In this document: positions 42,140 to 50,061 of the stretch, piece by piece
How the letters are laid out: each line of letters begins with the position of its first letter
Position numbering within the stretch: the stretch's first letter is position 1
NCBI GenBank assembly: GCA_910588335.1
Contig: CAJUQV010000024.1
Location: forward strand, 1-50,061
Source: an uncultured Ruminiclostridium sp.
GTDB taxonomy: Bacteria > Bacillota > Clostridia > Oscillospirales > Ruminococcaceae
DNA: 50,061 nucleotides
Reading direction: 5' to 3'
The notes under the pieces: model-generated
Told to the model about the DNA's origin: nothing
What the model saw: the letters and a program-made list of their open reading frames with translations, nothing else
Databases searched by the model: none
Program-made: the position numbers and the translations under genes

Positions 42140-42937
42140 ATGGCAGTATTCGGCCCACGCAGCAGAATGTTAAGCACACGCAGGCGACCATTTACTCTGC
42201 CTGTGGTATCGGCTAACTGGCTGAAAAATGCGGGAGCTGTCCTGACTCTTATTTATTTTTTCGGTCTTACGGTGATCCAAAACGGAATTTTACACGCTTC
42301 GGACTACACTTCACAGGAATTTGGCGAACTGATAAATACGGACAATAATGTTTTCATGCTGTCCGGAGTCGCCACGGTGTGCTATCTTATTGGAGTGGCG
42401 GCAATACCTATATATGCTTTTTTGCTGGTACAGGGCGTTTTGTATACATCCAACATCAAAAAATATGTTTTAACGGTATTGATTTTCGCACTGATTTCCG
42501 AAGTGCCTTATGATCTTGCGGTTTCGGGAAAGGCGTTTAATTGGGAGGATCAGAATGTTTTGTTTACGGTTCTCATCGCGCTTATAATGCTGTGGCTTTT
42601 GAAGATTTTTGAGGGCAAGGGATTGGGGCCGAAGCTGCTGTGTTTTCTTATCGTTGCGGGCGGCTGTTTTTGGGCAATGGTTCTCGGGTGTAAATTCGGC
42701 GGTGGATTTGTGCTTATAGCCGCAATACTTTTCTTGCTCAGGGAGAAAAAAGGGTGGAGCATTGTAGCGTCTTTGATCGTAAGTCTTATTTATGCCACCG
42801 CGCTTTTCGGATTCGCTCCTGTGGCTTTGTACAGCGGGGAGAGAAAGAATACTGATAAGAAGATTGGGAAGTATTTTTACTACGCTTTTTATCCGGCAAT
42901 GCTGGCGGTATTTGCGGTAATCGTGGCAGTTTTGTGA
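42140..42937 (+). CDS. TraX-family membrane acyltransferase-like protein
   Basis: TraX family, named for the F-plasmid pilin acetylase, widespread in Firmicutes chromosomes with unknown targets. GTG 42134 is possible, but CGGAGG directly upstream of ATG 42140 makes that the start (265 aa... about eight spans). Motifs: ISEVPYDLAVSGKAFNWEDQ and a C-terminal LYSGERKN...KYFYYAFYPA. The usual C-terminal histidine (YPAHL) is YPAML here. It is apparently co-transcribed with the sugar importer, suggesting acylation of a surface carbohydrate or protein, which is inference. Confidence 0.85.
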   Translation: MAVFGPRSRMLSTRRRPFTLPVVSANWLKNAGAVLTLIYFFGLTVIQNGILHASDYTSQEFGELINTDNNVFMLSGVATVCYLIGVAAIPIYAFLLVQGVLYTSNIKKYVLTVLIFALISEVPYDLAVSGKAFNWEDQNVLFTVLIALIMLWLLKIFEGKGLGPKLLCFLIVAGGCFWAMVLGCKFGGGFVLIAAILFLLREKKGWSIVASLIVSLIYATALFGFAPVALYSGERKNTDKKIGKYFYYAFYPAMLAVFAVIVAVL

Positions 42938-42952
42938 TATAACAATCTGTAT

Positions 42953-42996
42953 AAAACAATAGGATTTTCACCGAAAGGCGAAAATCCTATTGTTTT
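42953..42996. terminator. bidirectional terminator between TraX and GH1 genes
   Basis: AAAACAATAGGATTTTC and GAAAATCCTATTGTTTT form a long stem around ACC-GAAA-GGC, with A and T tracts at the ends. Confidence 0.85.
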
Positions 42997-43020
42997 ATAA
43001 ATCCATAATTATACTATATT

Positions 43021-43131
43021 TATACCAATTTTAAATTAAGTCTACAACTTGATTGAAAATTTCACCTTAAGCAGAAATCTTTGGTTATCAATATTTTTTC
43101 TATTCCTTGACCAAAGATTATCATTGGTATT
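43021..43131. repeat. two-hairpin dispersed repeat
   Basis: Hairpin 1 TTAAATTAAGT...ACTTGATTGAAA, linker TTCACCTTAAGCAG, hairpin 2 AATCTTTGGT...ACCAAAGATT, outer ends TACCAAT and ATTGGTA. Touches the GH1 stop codon. Confidence 0.65.
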
Positions 43132-44473
43132 AAAGTATTTCACCATTGCTTTCAATTACTTTCCCGTACCATACTCCTGAATCTTTTATAATCCTTTTTC
43201 CGGTCTTATAATCGCAGTAAATTACCCCGAACCTTTCCTTATATCCCTGAGCCCACTCGAAATTATCAATAAGCGACCATACATAATATCCGTCAACTTC
43301 AACTCCGTCTTCGGCCGCTCTTTTAAGCTCAGCTATATAACGGTTAAGATAATCCGTTCTGTTCGGGTCATGTACTTTTCCGTCCAGCGAAACAGCGTCA
43401 TGACAAGCCATGCCGTTTTCCGTTATCATTATGGATTTTCCGTATCTCTCAAAATAGAATTTCGGACCCCAGTAAAGCGCTTCCGGTGTAATGGGCCATC
43501 CGATAGACGTCCGCGCGATACCGTCCTCGTTCTTTAAAACGCCGTTTTTCGCGCTTACGTATTTTCCGTTGTAAATATTCATTCCCAGAAAATCAATCGG
43601 CTGACTTATGAGCTTCATTTCTTCTTCGGTGATTGTTGGCGCGTCCAATCCTTTATAATTGTATACCCATTCCGGATACCTGCCTTTTATTATCGCGTCC
43701 AGCCAGTATGCGTCAGAGAAAAGGAACGCGTCGTAATCGCTTGCGAAATAGCTTTCCCTTGCCGCCTCAATGTCCCTTGATTCCTTGCTGGCGGGTATAC
43801 ACGGACATGAAGCAGCGGTAAATCCGATCCTGACGTCGGAAACTTTTCTGAGTACGGTTACAGATCTGCCGTGCGCCTTAAGTATATTGTGACCTATTCT
43901 TAAAAGCTCTCCTTTTCCGAGCTTGTATCCGGGGGCGTGCACACCTTCAAAATATCCACAGCCGCCAAAAACCTGAGGTTCATTAAATGTGATAAAATCC
44001 TTTACTCTGTCTCCGAAGCTTTCGCATATTATTTTGGTATAGTATTCAAACCATTGCGGCGCTTCGTCGCTGAGCCAGCCGCCCTTTAGATGAAGGCTGT
44101 AAGGCAGATCCCAGTGATAAAGTGTAAGGCAGGGCTTTATATCGCGTTTTATCAGTCCGTCGATAAGGCGATTGTAAAAATCAATTCCTTTTTCATTTAC
44201 TTTACCGATTCCGTCAGGAATGATTCTTGACCAGCTTACTGAAAAACGGTAACTTTTCAGCCCCAAATCATTCATCAGCTCAAGGTCTTCCTCTAACCTA
44301 TGGTAATGGTCACAGGAAACATCGCCGTTGTGATTGTCGTAAATTTTTCCGGGCGTATGAGAAAAAACGTCCCACACGCTTAGCCCTCTGCCGTCCTCTA
44401 AGAAGCCGCCTTCAAGCTGATAAGCGGAGGTTGCCGCTCCCCACAGGAAGTTTTCTTTGAATGCCATTTTCAT
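43130..44473 (-). CDS. beta-glucosidase, GH1, cytoplasmic
   Basis: Retaining glycosidase that hydrolyses cellobiose-type or other beta-glucosides inside the cell. No signal peptide. GH1 hallmarks: FLWGAATSAYQLEG at the N-terminus, FITFNEP with acid/base E165, ITENG with nucleophile E352, and WSLIDNFEWAQGY near the end. 447 aa is standard. Last gene of the minus-strand operon GH51-GH5-GH1, 28 nt behind GH5. First ATG has AAAGGAG 4 nt upstream; the second ATG, two codons on, is spaced better and may be the true start. Confidence 0.95.
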   Translation of the reverse strand: MKMAFKENFLWGAATSAYQLEGGFLEDGRGLSVWDVFSHTPGKIYDNHNGDVSCDHYHRLEEDLELMNDLGLKSYRFSVSWSRIIPDGIGKVNEKGIDFYNRLIDGLIKRDIKPCLTLYHWDLPYSLHLKGGWLSDEAPQWFEYYTKIICESFGDRVKDFITFNEPQVFGGCGYFEGVHAPGYKLGKGELLRIGHNILKAHGRSVTVLRKVSDVRIGFTAASCPCIPASKESRDIEAARESYFASDYDAFLFSDAYWLDAIIKGRYPEWVYNYKGLDAPTITEEEMKLISQPIDFLGMNIYNGKYVSAKNGVLKNEDGIARTSIGWPITPEALYWGPKFYFERYGKSIMITENGMACHDAVSLDGKVHDPNRTDYLNRYIAELKRAAEDGVEVDGYYVWSLIDNFEWAQGYKERFGVIYCDYKTGKRIIKDSGVWYGKVIESNGEIL

Positions 44474-44501
44474 ATCACTCCTTTTTTAAATATGGTTCGT
44501 A

Positions 44502-45632
44502 TTACTCCGAATACATTCCGACTATCGCGTCGGCTATTTCCTTTGAATACCAGTCGCAGTTGCTTCTGTCAAAAATTCCGAAAAGCTCGTTTCCGCTTGT
44601 ATAATAGTTGTTGTCCCACCATACGCACGGTATTCCATATTGCTTTGCCGTTCCCAGATAATCTCCCAGCCACGCTATAACCTCTTCGGTATTGTACAGA
44701 AAGTCGCCGAGCCTTTTTCTTACCGCACCGTACTCCGTTATTATAACAGGTATCCCCTTGCTTGTCAACTGTTCGTCTATAAGCTTGAATACTCCGCTGA
44801 TGCTGCCTTTTTCCCAACCCGTCCATTCGTAGGACTCCCAGCTTTCGCCACTATGATAGGTAAAGCTGTAAGGGGTGTAAGCGTGGAGCGCGACAGCCGT
44901 GTATTCGTCATAGTCGAAGATAAATCCGTCAAAGGCGTTTTCGGTAACGGCGTGGGCATAGGTGGATACCAAAAGCAGACGCTTGGCGTTTTTTCCGCCC
45001 GTTTCTCTTACGGTATCCACAAATATTCTGTTGAGACGGTTGACACATTCTCTTTCATCAGGGGTGCCGCCCGACCACTCGGTAGGCGAGCCCTTTATCC
45101 TTGCCTCGTTTATCCCTTCGAATACAAGATGATCGCCGTAATCCGCGAATTGCTCCGAAACCTGCCGCCAAAGCGCGGTAAACTGCGGTTCTACTTTGTC
45201 CATGCTTTCGCTTTGCGGCAGCAGCCATGTGTCAGGTTCATGGTGAGTATCCAAAATGACATACATTCCGCTGTCAATTCCGTAATCCACAACTTCCTTT
45301 ACTCTCGCCATAAATTCGGGTTCAATCGTATAGTTTTCGTCCATATGCTGTCCCCACGTAACGGGTACCCTTAATATATCAAACCCCTGATCCTTAACGG
45401 CGGTTATCATCTCCGGTGTGGTCACAGGATTTCCCCAGGCGGTTTCGTCCTCCCCTATGGAATCCAGCGAGTTTCCCAAATTCCAGCCGGTCTTCATTTC
45501 CGCAACCAGTTCTGCGGCGTTTAACCCGCGCATTTCTCCGTGTTCGTTATTTTCACCCGCGCAGGCGCATAATATAAGTGATAAAGCCGCGCCTAAGCCA
45601 AAAATAGCCGAGACTTTCCTTTTCATTTTCAT
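44502..45632 (-). CDS. endoglucanase-type lipoprotein, GH5
   Basis: Extracellular lipid-anchored beta-glucanase. Signal peptide with lipobox LCAC (C24). The GH5 barrel shows MKTGWNLGNSLDS, RVPVTWGQH, LDTHHEPD, VFEGINEARI with acid/base E176, and VIITEYGAV with nucleophile E300. The WNLGNSLD start and overall pattern suit subfamily 4 enzymes (endoglucanase/xyloglucanase), which is an inference. 376 aa is one catalytic domain without a binding module or dockerin. Middle gene of the operon, 20 nt behind GH51. Confidence 0.94.
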   Translation of the reverse strand: MKMKRKVSAIFGLGAALSLILCACAGENNEHGEMRGLNAAELVAEMKTGWNLGNSLDSIGEDETAWGNPVTTPEMITAVKDQGFDILRVPVTWGQHMDENYTIEPEFMARVKEVVDYGIDSGMYVILDTHHEPDTWLLPQSESMDKVEPQFTALWRQVSEQFADYGDHLVFEGINEARIKGSPTEWSGGTPDERECVNRLNRIFVDTVRETGGKNAKRLLLVSTYAHAVTENAFDGFIFDYDEYTAVALHAYTPYSFTYHSGESWESYEWTGWEKGSISGVFKLIDEQLTSKGIPVIITEYGAVRKRLGDFLYNTEEVIAWLGDYLGTAKQYGIPCVWWDNNYYTSGNELFGIFDRSNCDWYSKEIADAIVGMYSE

Positions 45633-45652
45633 TTAAAAGCTCTCCTTTCCGT

Positions 45653-47125
45653 TCAGTTTATTTTATATATTAAAACATTCCATGACTGTTTGGGCAAAAT
45701 AACTTTATCGCTTAATTGGATTTCCGTTTCGGTTACGCGCTCGGCTTTGGCCGAATTTTCCGCTTTCAGATCATCGCCGGTAACCGTCAGATGTCGGATT
45801 AAATCCGTGCTTACTCCGAAATCTGTGTCAAGAGGGCAATCATCTTTCTGTGACCGATTTACGGCGAAAACAACCAGCTCCTTTTCCTCTTCGTTATAAA
45901 CCGCCGCCGCTTCGATATAAGGGATTTCTTTTCCTCCAGCCGTGTAGCTTTCCGCCTCTGTTTTAATTTGAAGAGCAGTTCCGCGTGCAAATTTTAAAGC
46001 ATGGCTGTAAGGATAAAATATTGTTTGTTTCCAGACTTTTCCGCCCTTTTCAGTCATAATGGGAGCGATAACGTTAACCAACTGAGCAAGGCAGCCTATC
46101 TTTACCCTGTCGCAATTTTTAATGAGTGTTGTTAACAGCGTTCCAACCACAAGCGCGTCCTCAAGATTGTATATATCTTCCAATTGAGGCGGAGCAACCG
46201 TCCACTTGGGTATTTCCTTGTCGCTTTCGTTGGAATGGAACCACACATTCCATTCGTCAAAAGAAAGGTTTATCTGTTTGTCGCTGTTTTTTTCTGCCTT
46301 GACTTTGTCGCAGATAGCCGTTACACGCTTTATAAAGCTGTCCATATCCAGAGAAGATCCTAAGTAGGCGGCGGAATCGTTGTCTCTGTTGCCGTAGTAA
46401 TTGTGGAGGGACAGATAATCTATATGGTCGTAGCACTCCCTTAAAACCGTTTCCTCCCATACGCCGAAGGTAGGAGAGTTGCTGTTTGAGCTGCCGCAGG
46501 CTACCAGCTCAATGCTGTCGTCGGTCCATTTCATAACCTTTGCTGCCTCGCAGGCTTTTCTCGCGTATTCGTAGGGTGTTTGGGCGCATATCTGCCACGC
46601 CCCATCCATCTCGTTGCCGAGACACCAAAGTTTTATGCCGAAAGGCTCCTCAAATCCGTTTTTACGGCGCATATCCGCGTAATGGGTATCGGTGGTGCCG
46701 TTGCAGTATTCGACCAATTCTCTTGCCTCGTCGGCTCCCCTTGTGCCTAAATTTACCGCCATCATAATTTCGCCGCCTGTCAGTTTTGCCCACTCCTGAA
46801 ATTCGTCTATTCCCACCTGATTTGTTTCCACTGCCTGCCACGCCAGATCCATTTTACGGGGACGCAGCGCTTTATCGCCGGTGCCGTCCTCCCAGTTGTA
46901 ACCGGATACGAAGTTTCCGCCCGGATAGCGTATCACGGGTACCTTAAGTTCCTTGACAAGCTCAAGCACGTCTCCGCGGAATCCGTTTTTATCCGCAGTG
47001 GGGTGATCAGGCTCATATATTCCTCCGTAAACCGCTCTGCCCAGATGCTCTATAAAGGAGCCGAAAAGCCTTTTGTCGATTTTGCCTATTTCGTTTTTCA
47101 AACTTAATTTTATTGTACAGTTCAT
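45653..47125 (-). CDS. alpha-L-arabinofuranosidase, GH51, cytoplasmic
   Basis: Removes arabinofuranosyl side chains from imported arabinoxylan or arabinan oligosaccharides. No signal peptide. Motifs: GSFIEHLGRAVYGGIYEPD, RYPGGNFVSGYNWEDG, LWCLGNEMDG with acid/base E172, and LSFDEWNVWF with nucleophile E291. 490 aa is normal for the short GH51 form. First gene of the operon, read from a promoter at 47158-47186 whose upstream GTAAGTTA site links it to the divergent AraC regulator. Confidence 0.95.
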   Translation of the reverse strand: MNCTIKLSLKNEIGKIDKRLFGSFIEHLGRAVYGGIYEPDHPTADKNGFRGDVLELVKELKVPVIRYPGGNFVSGYNWEDGTGDKALRPRKMDLAWQAVETNQVGIDEFQEWAKLTGGEIMMAVNLGTRGADEARELVEYCNGTTDTHYADMRRKNGFEEPFGIKLWCLGNEMDGAWQICAQTPYEYARKACEAAKVMKWTDDSIELVACGSSNSNSPTFGVWEETVLRECYDHIDYLSLHNYYGNRDNDSAAYLGSSLDMDSFIKRVTAICDKVKAEKNSDKQINLSFDEWNVWFHSNESDKEIPKWTVAPPQLEDIYNLEDALVVGTLLTTLIKNCDRVKIGCLAQLVNVIAPIMTEKGGKVWKQTIFYPYSHALKFARGTALQIKTEAESYTAGGKEIPYIEAAAVYNEEEKELVVFAVNRSQKDDCPLDTDFGVSTDLIRHLTVTGDDLKAENSAKAERVTETEIQLSDKVILPKQSWNVLIYKIN

Positions 47126-47157
47126 TTAAAAAATTTCCTTTCATTTTATTTGTTTTT

Positions 47158-47186
47158 ATTATACATATTGAGAACTTTTTTAACAA
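47158..47186 (-). promoter_or_regulatory. promoter of the GH51-GH5-GH1 operon
   Basis: Minus strand: TTGTTA (47186-47181), 17 nt, TATAAT (47163-47158). GTAAGTTA lies exactly 17 nt before the -35 box. Confidence 0.75.
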
Positions 47187-47203
47187 TGAAATTTAGTGCT
47201 AAT

Positions 47204-47260
47204 TAACTTACATATTGCGCAAAACATACTTTATAAGTTTCGTGCGCAATATGTAAGTTA
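47204..47260. promoter_or_regulatory. divergent operator: 18-bp inverted repeat
   Basis: TAACTTACATATTGCGCA (47204-47221) is the exact inverse of TGCGCAATATGTAAGTTA (47243-47260), centres 39 bp apart. Each arm points GTAAGTTA at one of the two divergent promoters, 17 nt before its -35. Predicted binding sites of the AraC protein at 47422. Confidence 0.75.
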
Positions 47261-47277
47261 TATAGCAGGATTTGTTA

Positions 47278-47307
47278 TTGAAAAAGCCGTGATATATTTG
47301 GTATAAT
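47278..47307 (+). promoter_or_regulatory. promoter of the AraC gene
   Basis: TTGAAA (47278-47283), 18 nt, TATAAT (47302-47307) with extended -10 TGG. GTAAGTTA (47253-47260) is 17 nt upstream. Confidence 0.75.
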
Positions 47308-47421
47308 TCTTTATACCAATCTTCGGTATTCCGCATAATTTGCTTGTGTTCGGGCTGAAGTCGGTATTATTGCTTCTGTGTAAATAACATATGATATTGA
47401 ATAAAGAAGGAAGCCATCGAT

Positions 47422-48246
47422 ATGAAAATAAACAATATAGGCTACAACCATAAACACGATGCGGATTTTTTCGTATTGCGCCCCGAAGGTTCCGGGGATA
47501 ATCTACTGCTGCTTTTAAAAACTCCCGCGGTTTTTGTTATCGACGGAAAGGAACAGCGCACCGAAAAAAACTCCTTTATATTGTTCGGAGAGGGAACACC
47601 TCAGAATTACCGCTCCGACGGCGGCGAATTTGCCAACGATTGGTTTCATTTCTCCTATTCCGAGGAGGAAAAAAGCCTGTTTGAGGCTCTTGAGATACCC
47701 TTCGACAAGGTAGTGGAAATAGGCGATCTGAGTATTTTATCGCTGCTTATAAAAAATATGAGCTTTGAGAATTACTCGTCTAATCTCTATAAAACAGATT
47801 CGATTGAACTGTATTTAAAGCTGTTTTTTATTAAACTCAGTGAAAAACTTCATTCCGAAGGTGAAATTAAGATTTCAAGCTGTTATGACAAAATGTCTGT
47901 GCTCAGAGCCAAAATATACAGTATGCCCCAGAACGATTGGAATATTGACGGCTTGGCTCATGAGCTCACCATGAGCCGTTCTCATTTTGAGCACACTTAT
48001 AAGAAAATTTTTGGCGTCAGTCCTATGAATGAAGTAATTAACAGCCGTCTCGAACACGCCAAGTTTATGCTTTCCACCACCGATATTCCCATAAACCTTA
48101 TCGCTGAAATATGCGGATATAAAAGCGATATACATTTTATGCGGCAGTTCAAATCGAGACTCGGAGTTACTCCTTCCGCTTACAGAGCGGAAATGCAGAA
48201 GCAAAACCGGGCATACATCGTGAAAAGGCAGAAAAAGGGAAAATAA
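47422..48246 (+). CDS. AraC-family regulator of the arabinoside/glucan locus
   Basis: Two-domain AraC regulator, 274 aa. N-terminal part (about 1-150) is a cupin-like sensor with VIDGKEQRTEKNSFILFGEGTP-type beta strands (only its IDGKEQ...GEGTPQ core is quoted as evidence). The C-terminal DNA-binding domain (about 165-265) has MSRSHFEHTYKKIFGVSP, INLIAEICGYKSDIHFMRQF and LGVTPSAYR. Divergent from GH51-GH5-GH1 and upstream of a binding-protein gene; the conserved sites near all three promoters make it their likely regulator and imply autoregulation. The inducer is probably an imported sugar. Confidence 0.93.
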   Translation: MKINNIGYNHKHDADFFVLRPEGSGDNLLLLLKTPAVFVIDGKEQRTEKNSFILFGEGTPQNYRSDGGEFANDWFHFSYSEEEKSLFEALEIPFDKVVEIGDLSILSLLIKNMSFENYSSNLYKTDSIELYLKLFFIKLSEKLHSEGEIKISSCYDKMSVLRAKIYSMPQNDWNIDGLAHELTMSRSHFEHTYKKIFGVSPMNEVINSRLEHAKFMLSTTDIPINLIAEICGYKSDIHFMRQFKSRLGVTPSAYRAEMQKQNRAYIVKRQKKGK

Positions 48247-48254
48247 AAAACATA

Positions 48255-48277
48255 ATAGGTAAGTTATCTCGCAGAAT
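48255..48277 (+). promoter_or_regulatory. third AraC-type operator, before the binding-protein gene
   Basis: Matches 47249-47271 in 18 or 19 of 23 positions, including all of GTAAGTTAT and GCAG. Located 9 nt after the AraC stop and 17 nt (from GTAAGTTA) before the -35 box at 48284. Confidence 0.7.
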
Positions 48278-48283
48278 AATCAA

Positions 48284-48312
48284 TTGTAACCTTTCTTTTT
48301 CTGTGATATCAT
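48284..48312 (+). promoter_or_regulatory. promoter of the second binding-protein gene
   Basis: TTGTAA (48284-48289), 17 nt, TATCAT (48307-48312) with extended -10 TGA. The weak -10 box fits an activator-dependent promoter. Confidence 0.6.
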
Positions 48313-48435
48313 ATACTCACAGGCAGCAAATCAACCAAAAAAGATTTCCGATAAAGGTCGGAATAAGACAATATGCTGAATTGTGCGTCACGGCATTTTG
48401 GCAGTCAAAAAATAAAACAGAAAGGAATAATTACT

Positions 48436-49851
48436 ATGAAGATGAAGAAAATCATTTCCTTATCGGCAGCGGCGGCTATTCTGCTCAGTATGACCGCCTG
48501 CACACAGAGCGACAGCGGAAGCGGCGGAAGCACTACAACTACCGCTGCTCCCGGTACAACCGCTCCCCCATCTACTATGCAGGAGGAGCAGCAGAGTCAG
48601 GCGGAAGAGATTTCCACAAAGGAATTTGAGCTTGAAAACAAAAAAATAACTTTCCTTGCGACATGGGCAAGAAATCCCGCCAACGGAAAGAACAAGGACG
48701 TTGCCATCGAGCTGTTCCAGACCAGATTCGGCGGTGAAATTGAGGATATAGTGGTAGGTGACAGCGAAAGATACGATAAGCTTGCCTCAATGGTTTCCAC
48801 GGGAACCTCTCCCGACTTTTTCTCGGCGGCGGACAGCGACGCTTTCCCTATGGGCGCCATCAACAATATGTTCCAGCCGGTTGACGACTACATTGATTAT
48901 ACCGACGATTGGTGGAGCAGCCGCAAGGCTGTTAACGACAAATTTGTTTATAAGGACAAGCATTATGTGGCCGCTATCAGTCCCGAAGTTGAAGTACTTA
49001 TGATTTACAACAAGTCCGTAATCGAGGAAAACGGTCTTCCCGATCCTTACCAGCTTCTTAAGGAAGGCAAGTGGGACTGGACCGCTTGTATGGACATGAT
49101 GAGAAAGTTCTGCGATAAGTCCGAGGAAAATTACGCAACCGACGGTTGGTGGATTACCAGCGGCTTTTGCAACTCCACGGGCGTTCCCTTTATCGGAATG
49201 AAGGACGGCAAGATTGTAAATAATGTAAGAGATTCTCTTATAGCCGAGGCGCAGGAATTCCTTTACACCATCCGTAAAGAAGATATGGCTTATCCCGTAT
49301 GGGATTACGGCTGGGTATCCAATCCCGCCAACGTGGGCGTAGGCAAAACCCTGTTCTATCCCACCGGTTATTGGGCTCTTACCGAGCTTAACTCCGAATA
49401 CGGTCTTGCCAAGTACGGCAATGCGGGCGAAGTAGGATTTGTTCCGATTCCCAAATGTCCTTCCGCCGATGCGCTTTATGTTCCCGCCAGAGTTAACGGA
49501 TATATGCTCTGCTCCGGCGCACCCAACCCCGAAGGCTTTGCCTGCATGATGTACTGCGAAGCTGCCGCCAGCGACAGCCAGGAAGCCGAGGATATCACCA
49601 AGGAGCAGTACTTTAACGAGTATGGCTGGACAGACGAAATGTGGGAGATGCGTCAGACTATGTATGATCTTCTTGAGGAGCATCCCGTATTCGACTTCTA
49701 CAAGGGCGTATCCTTAGCAACCTTCGACAATCTTGACAATCCTGCCAAGGATGCTTACCACAACGGTACCTCTTGGACACAGACCAAGGAAACCATCTTC
49801 GGTTCGGTTCAGAGTGAGGTAGACAAGGCCAACGGAGCGTTGGAGAGTTAA
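48436..49851 (+). CDS. sugar ABC transporter substrate-binding lipoprotein
   Basis: Family 1 solute-binding protein, lipid-anchored, presumably binding the oligosaccharide processed by GH51-GH5-GH1. ATG 48436 (AAAGGA upstream) starts the signal peptide with lipobox MTAC; the frame from 48373 is longer but lacks support. Thr-rich linker about 25-60; then ITFLATWARNP and a two-lobe fold with YNKSVIEENGLPDPY and KEGKWDWTACMDMM, typical of YtcQ/LplA-like proteins. 471 aa. Matching permeases are not in the window and would lie to the right, but a terminator follows the gene. Confidence 0.92.
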   Translation: MKMKKIISLSAAAAILLSMTACTQSDSGSGGSTTTTAAPGTTAPPSTMQEEQQSQAEEISTKEFELENKKITFLATWARNPANGKNKDVAIELFQTRFGGEIEDIVVGDSERYDKLASMVSTGTSPDFFSAADSDAFPMGAINNMFQPVDDYIDYTDDWWSSRKAVNDKFVYKDKHYVAAISPEVEVLMIYNKSVIEENGLPDPYQLLKEGKWDWTACMDMMRKFCDKSEENYATDGWWITSGFCNSTGVPFIGMKDGKIVNNVRDSLIAEAQEFLYTIRKEDMAYPVWDYGWVSNPANVGVGKTLFYPTGYWALTELNSEYGLAKYGNAGEVGFVPIPKCPSADALYVPARVNGYMLCSGAPNPEGFACMMYCEAAASDSQEAEDITKEQYFNEYGWTDEMWEMRQTMYDLLEEHPVFDFYKGVSLATFDNLDNPAKDAYHNGTSWTQTKETIFGSVQSEVDKANGALES

Positions 49852-49906
49852 ATAGTTATTGATCTTTTTCTTCTTTTCTCATTTTCTTCTAAAAAATAAG
49901 CGAAAT

Positions 49907-49972
49907 GCCGCACCGTAAGCTGTTTCGGAATCCCGATTTTTTGGGACAATGAACTTAGGTATGCGGCTTTTT
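49907..49972 (+). terminator. stem-loop terminator after the binding-protein gene
   Basis: GCCGCA (49907) pairs with TGCGGC (49962-49967), extended by CCGTAAG/CTTAGG with bulges, then five T. An inner TCCC/GGGA helix lies in the loop. Confidence 0.6.
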
Positions 49973-50061
49973 GCTTTATAGTTATCTATCATTGAATAAT
50001 TATATAATTTTATACTAGAGCGTGTTCACGTAAAACTGTACAAAACAGCTAAAACATGCTA

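Noticed and set aside
1..50061. CRISPR array, prophage, rRNA or tRNA genes
   Set aside because: No regularly spaced direct repeats, phage structural genes or conserved RNA gene sequences were found; the only tandem array is the coding one at 30142-30921.
50022..50061. Possible insertion-element end (AGCGTGTTCACG)
   Set aside because: Only 40 nt are visible and no partner end lies in the window, so it cannot be supported.

Overview
The window reads as chromosome of a low-GC, Gram-positive, plant-fibre-degrading anaerobe, most like a gut or rumen Ruminococcus/Oscillospirales relative. This rests on the genes: SpoIIID (endospore lineage), mreBCD with a class B PBP, lipoproteins with Thr-rich linkers, ABC sugar importers, and glycoside hydrolases of families 53, 10, 5, 1 and 51 typed from their active-site motifs. 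Species is not decided. No rRNA, tRNA, CRISPR array or intact transposase was found.\n\nLayout. 1-5256: GH53 galactanase lipoprotein, a TlpA / small CXXC protein / 4Fe-4S membrane protein redox operon, and a convergent lipoprotein alpha/beta hydrolase. 5257-9951: AraC-GyrI-like regulator with a small unknown partner, then a chemoreceptor. 10212-17178: cardiolipin synthase, a stand-alone U32-type protein (apparently leaderless), dUTPase and the SbcCD nuclease. 17558-23356: mreB-mreC-mreD, a PBP2-type transpeptidase and methylglyoxal synthase. 23737-29470: hisS, a cytoplasmic GH10 xylanase, spoIIID on the minus strand and a Ca-type P-ATPase. 30001-32248: a secreted Cys/Asp/His repeat protein, an ECF sigma factor and an RsgI-like membrane anti-sigma protein. 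32249-37505: repeat-rich intergenic DNA with a GNAT acetyltransferase, azlCD, a DUF1905 protein, gene remnants and an AT-rich XRE regulator. 38164-42937: sugar importer (binding protein, MalF-like, MalG-like) with a TraX-family acyltransferase. 43130-49851: operon GH51-GH5-GH1 (minus), AraC regulator (plus) and a second sugar-binding lipoprotein.\n\nHow the genes work together. GH53 and GH5 are predicted lipoproteins that cut galactan and beta-glucan/xyloglucan-type chains outside; the importers bring in oligosaccharides; GH10, GH51 and GH1 lack signal peptides and would finish them inside. The AraC protein at 47422 very likely controls its own gene, the GH51-GH5-GH1 operon and the 48436 binding protein: all three promoters carry GTAAGTTA exactly 17 nt before the -35 box, pointing downstream.\n\nThe best candidates for something undescribed are (i) the 30001-32248 module, in which a ten-repeat secreted protein with a Ca-type Asp loop plus a C-x2-C-x5-H-x2-C cluster per 26-residue unit is encoded with an ECF sigma factor and a His-tailed anti-sigma sensor; (ii) the precisely spaced AraC regulon; and (iii) several families of short dispersed intergenic elements, one of which (two tandem hairpins) shows compensatory stem changes between copies.
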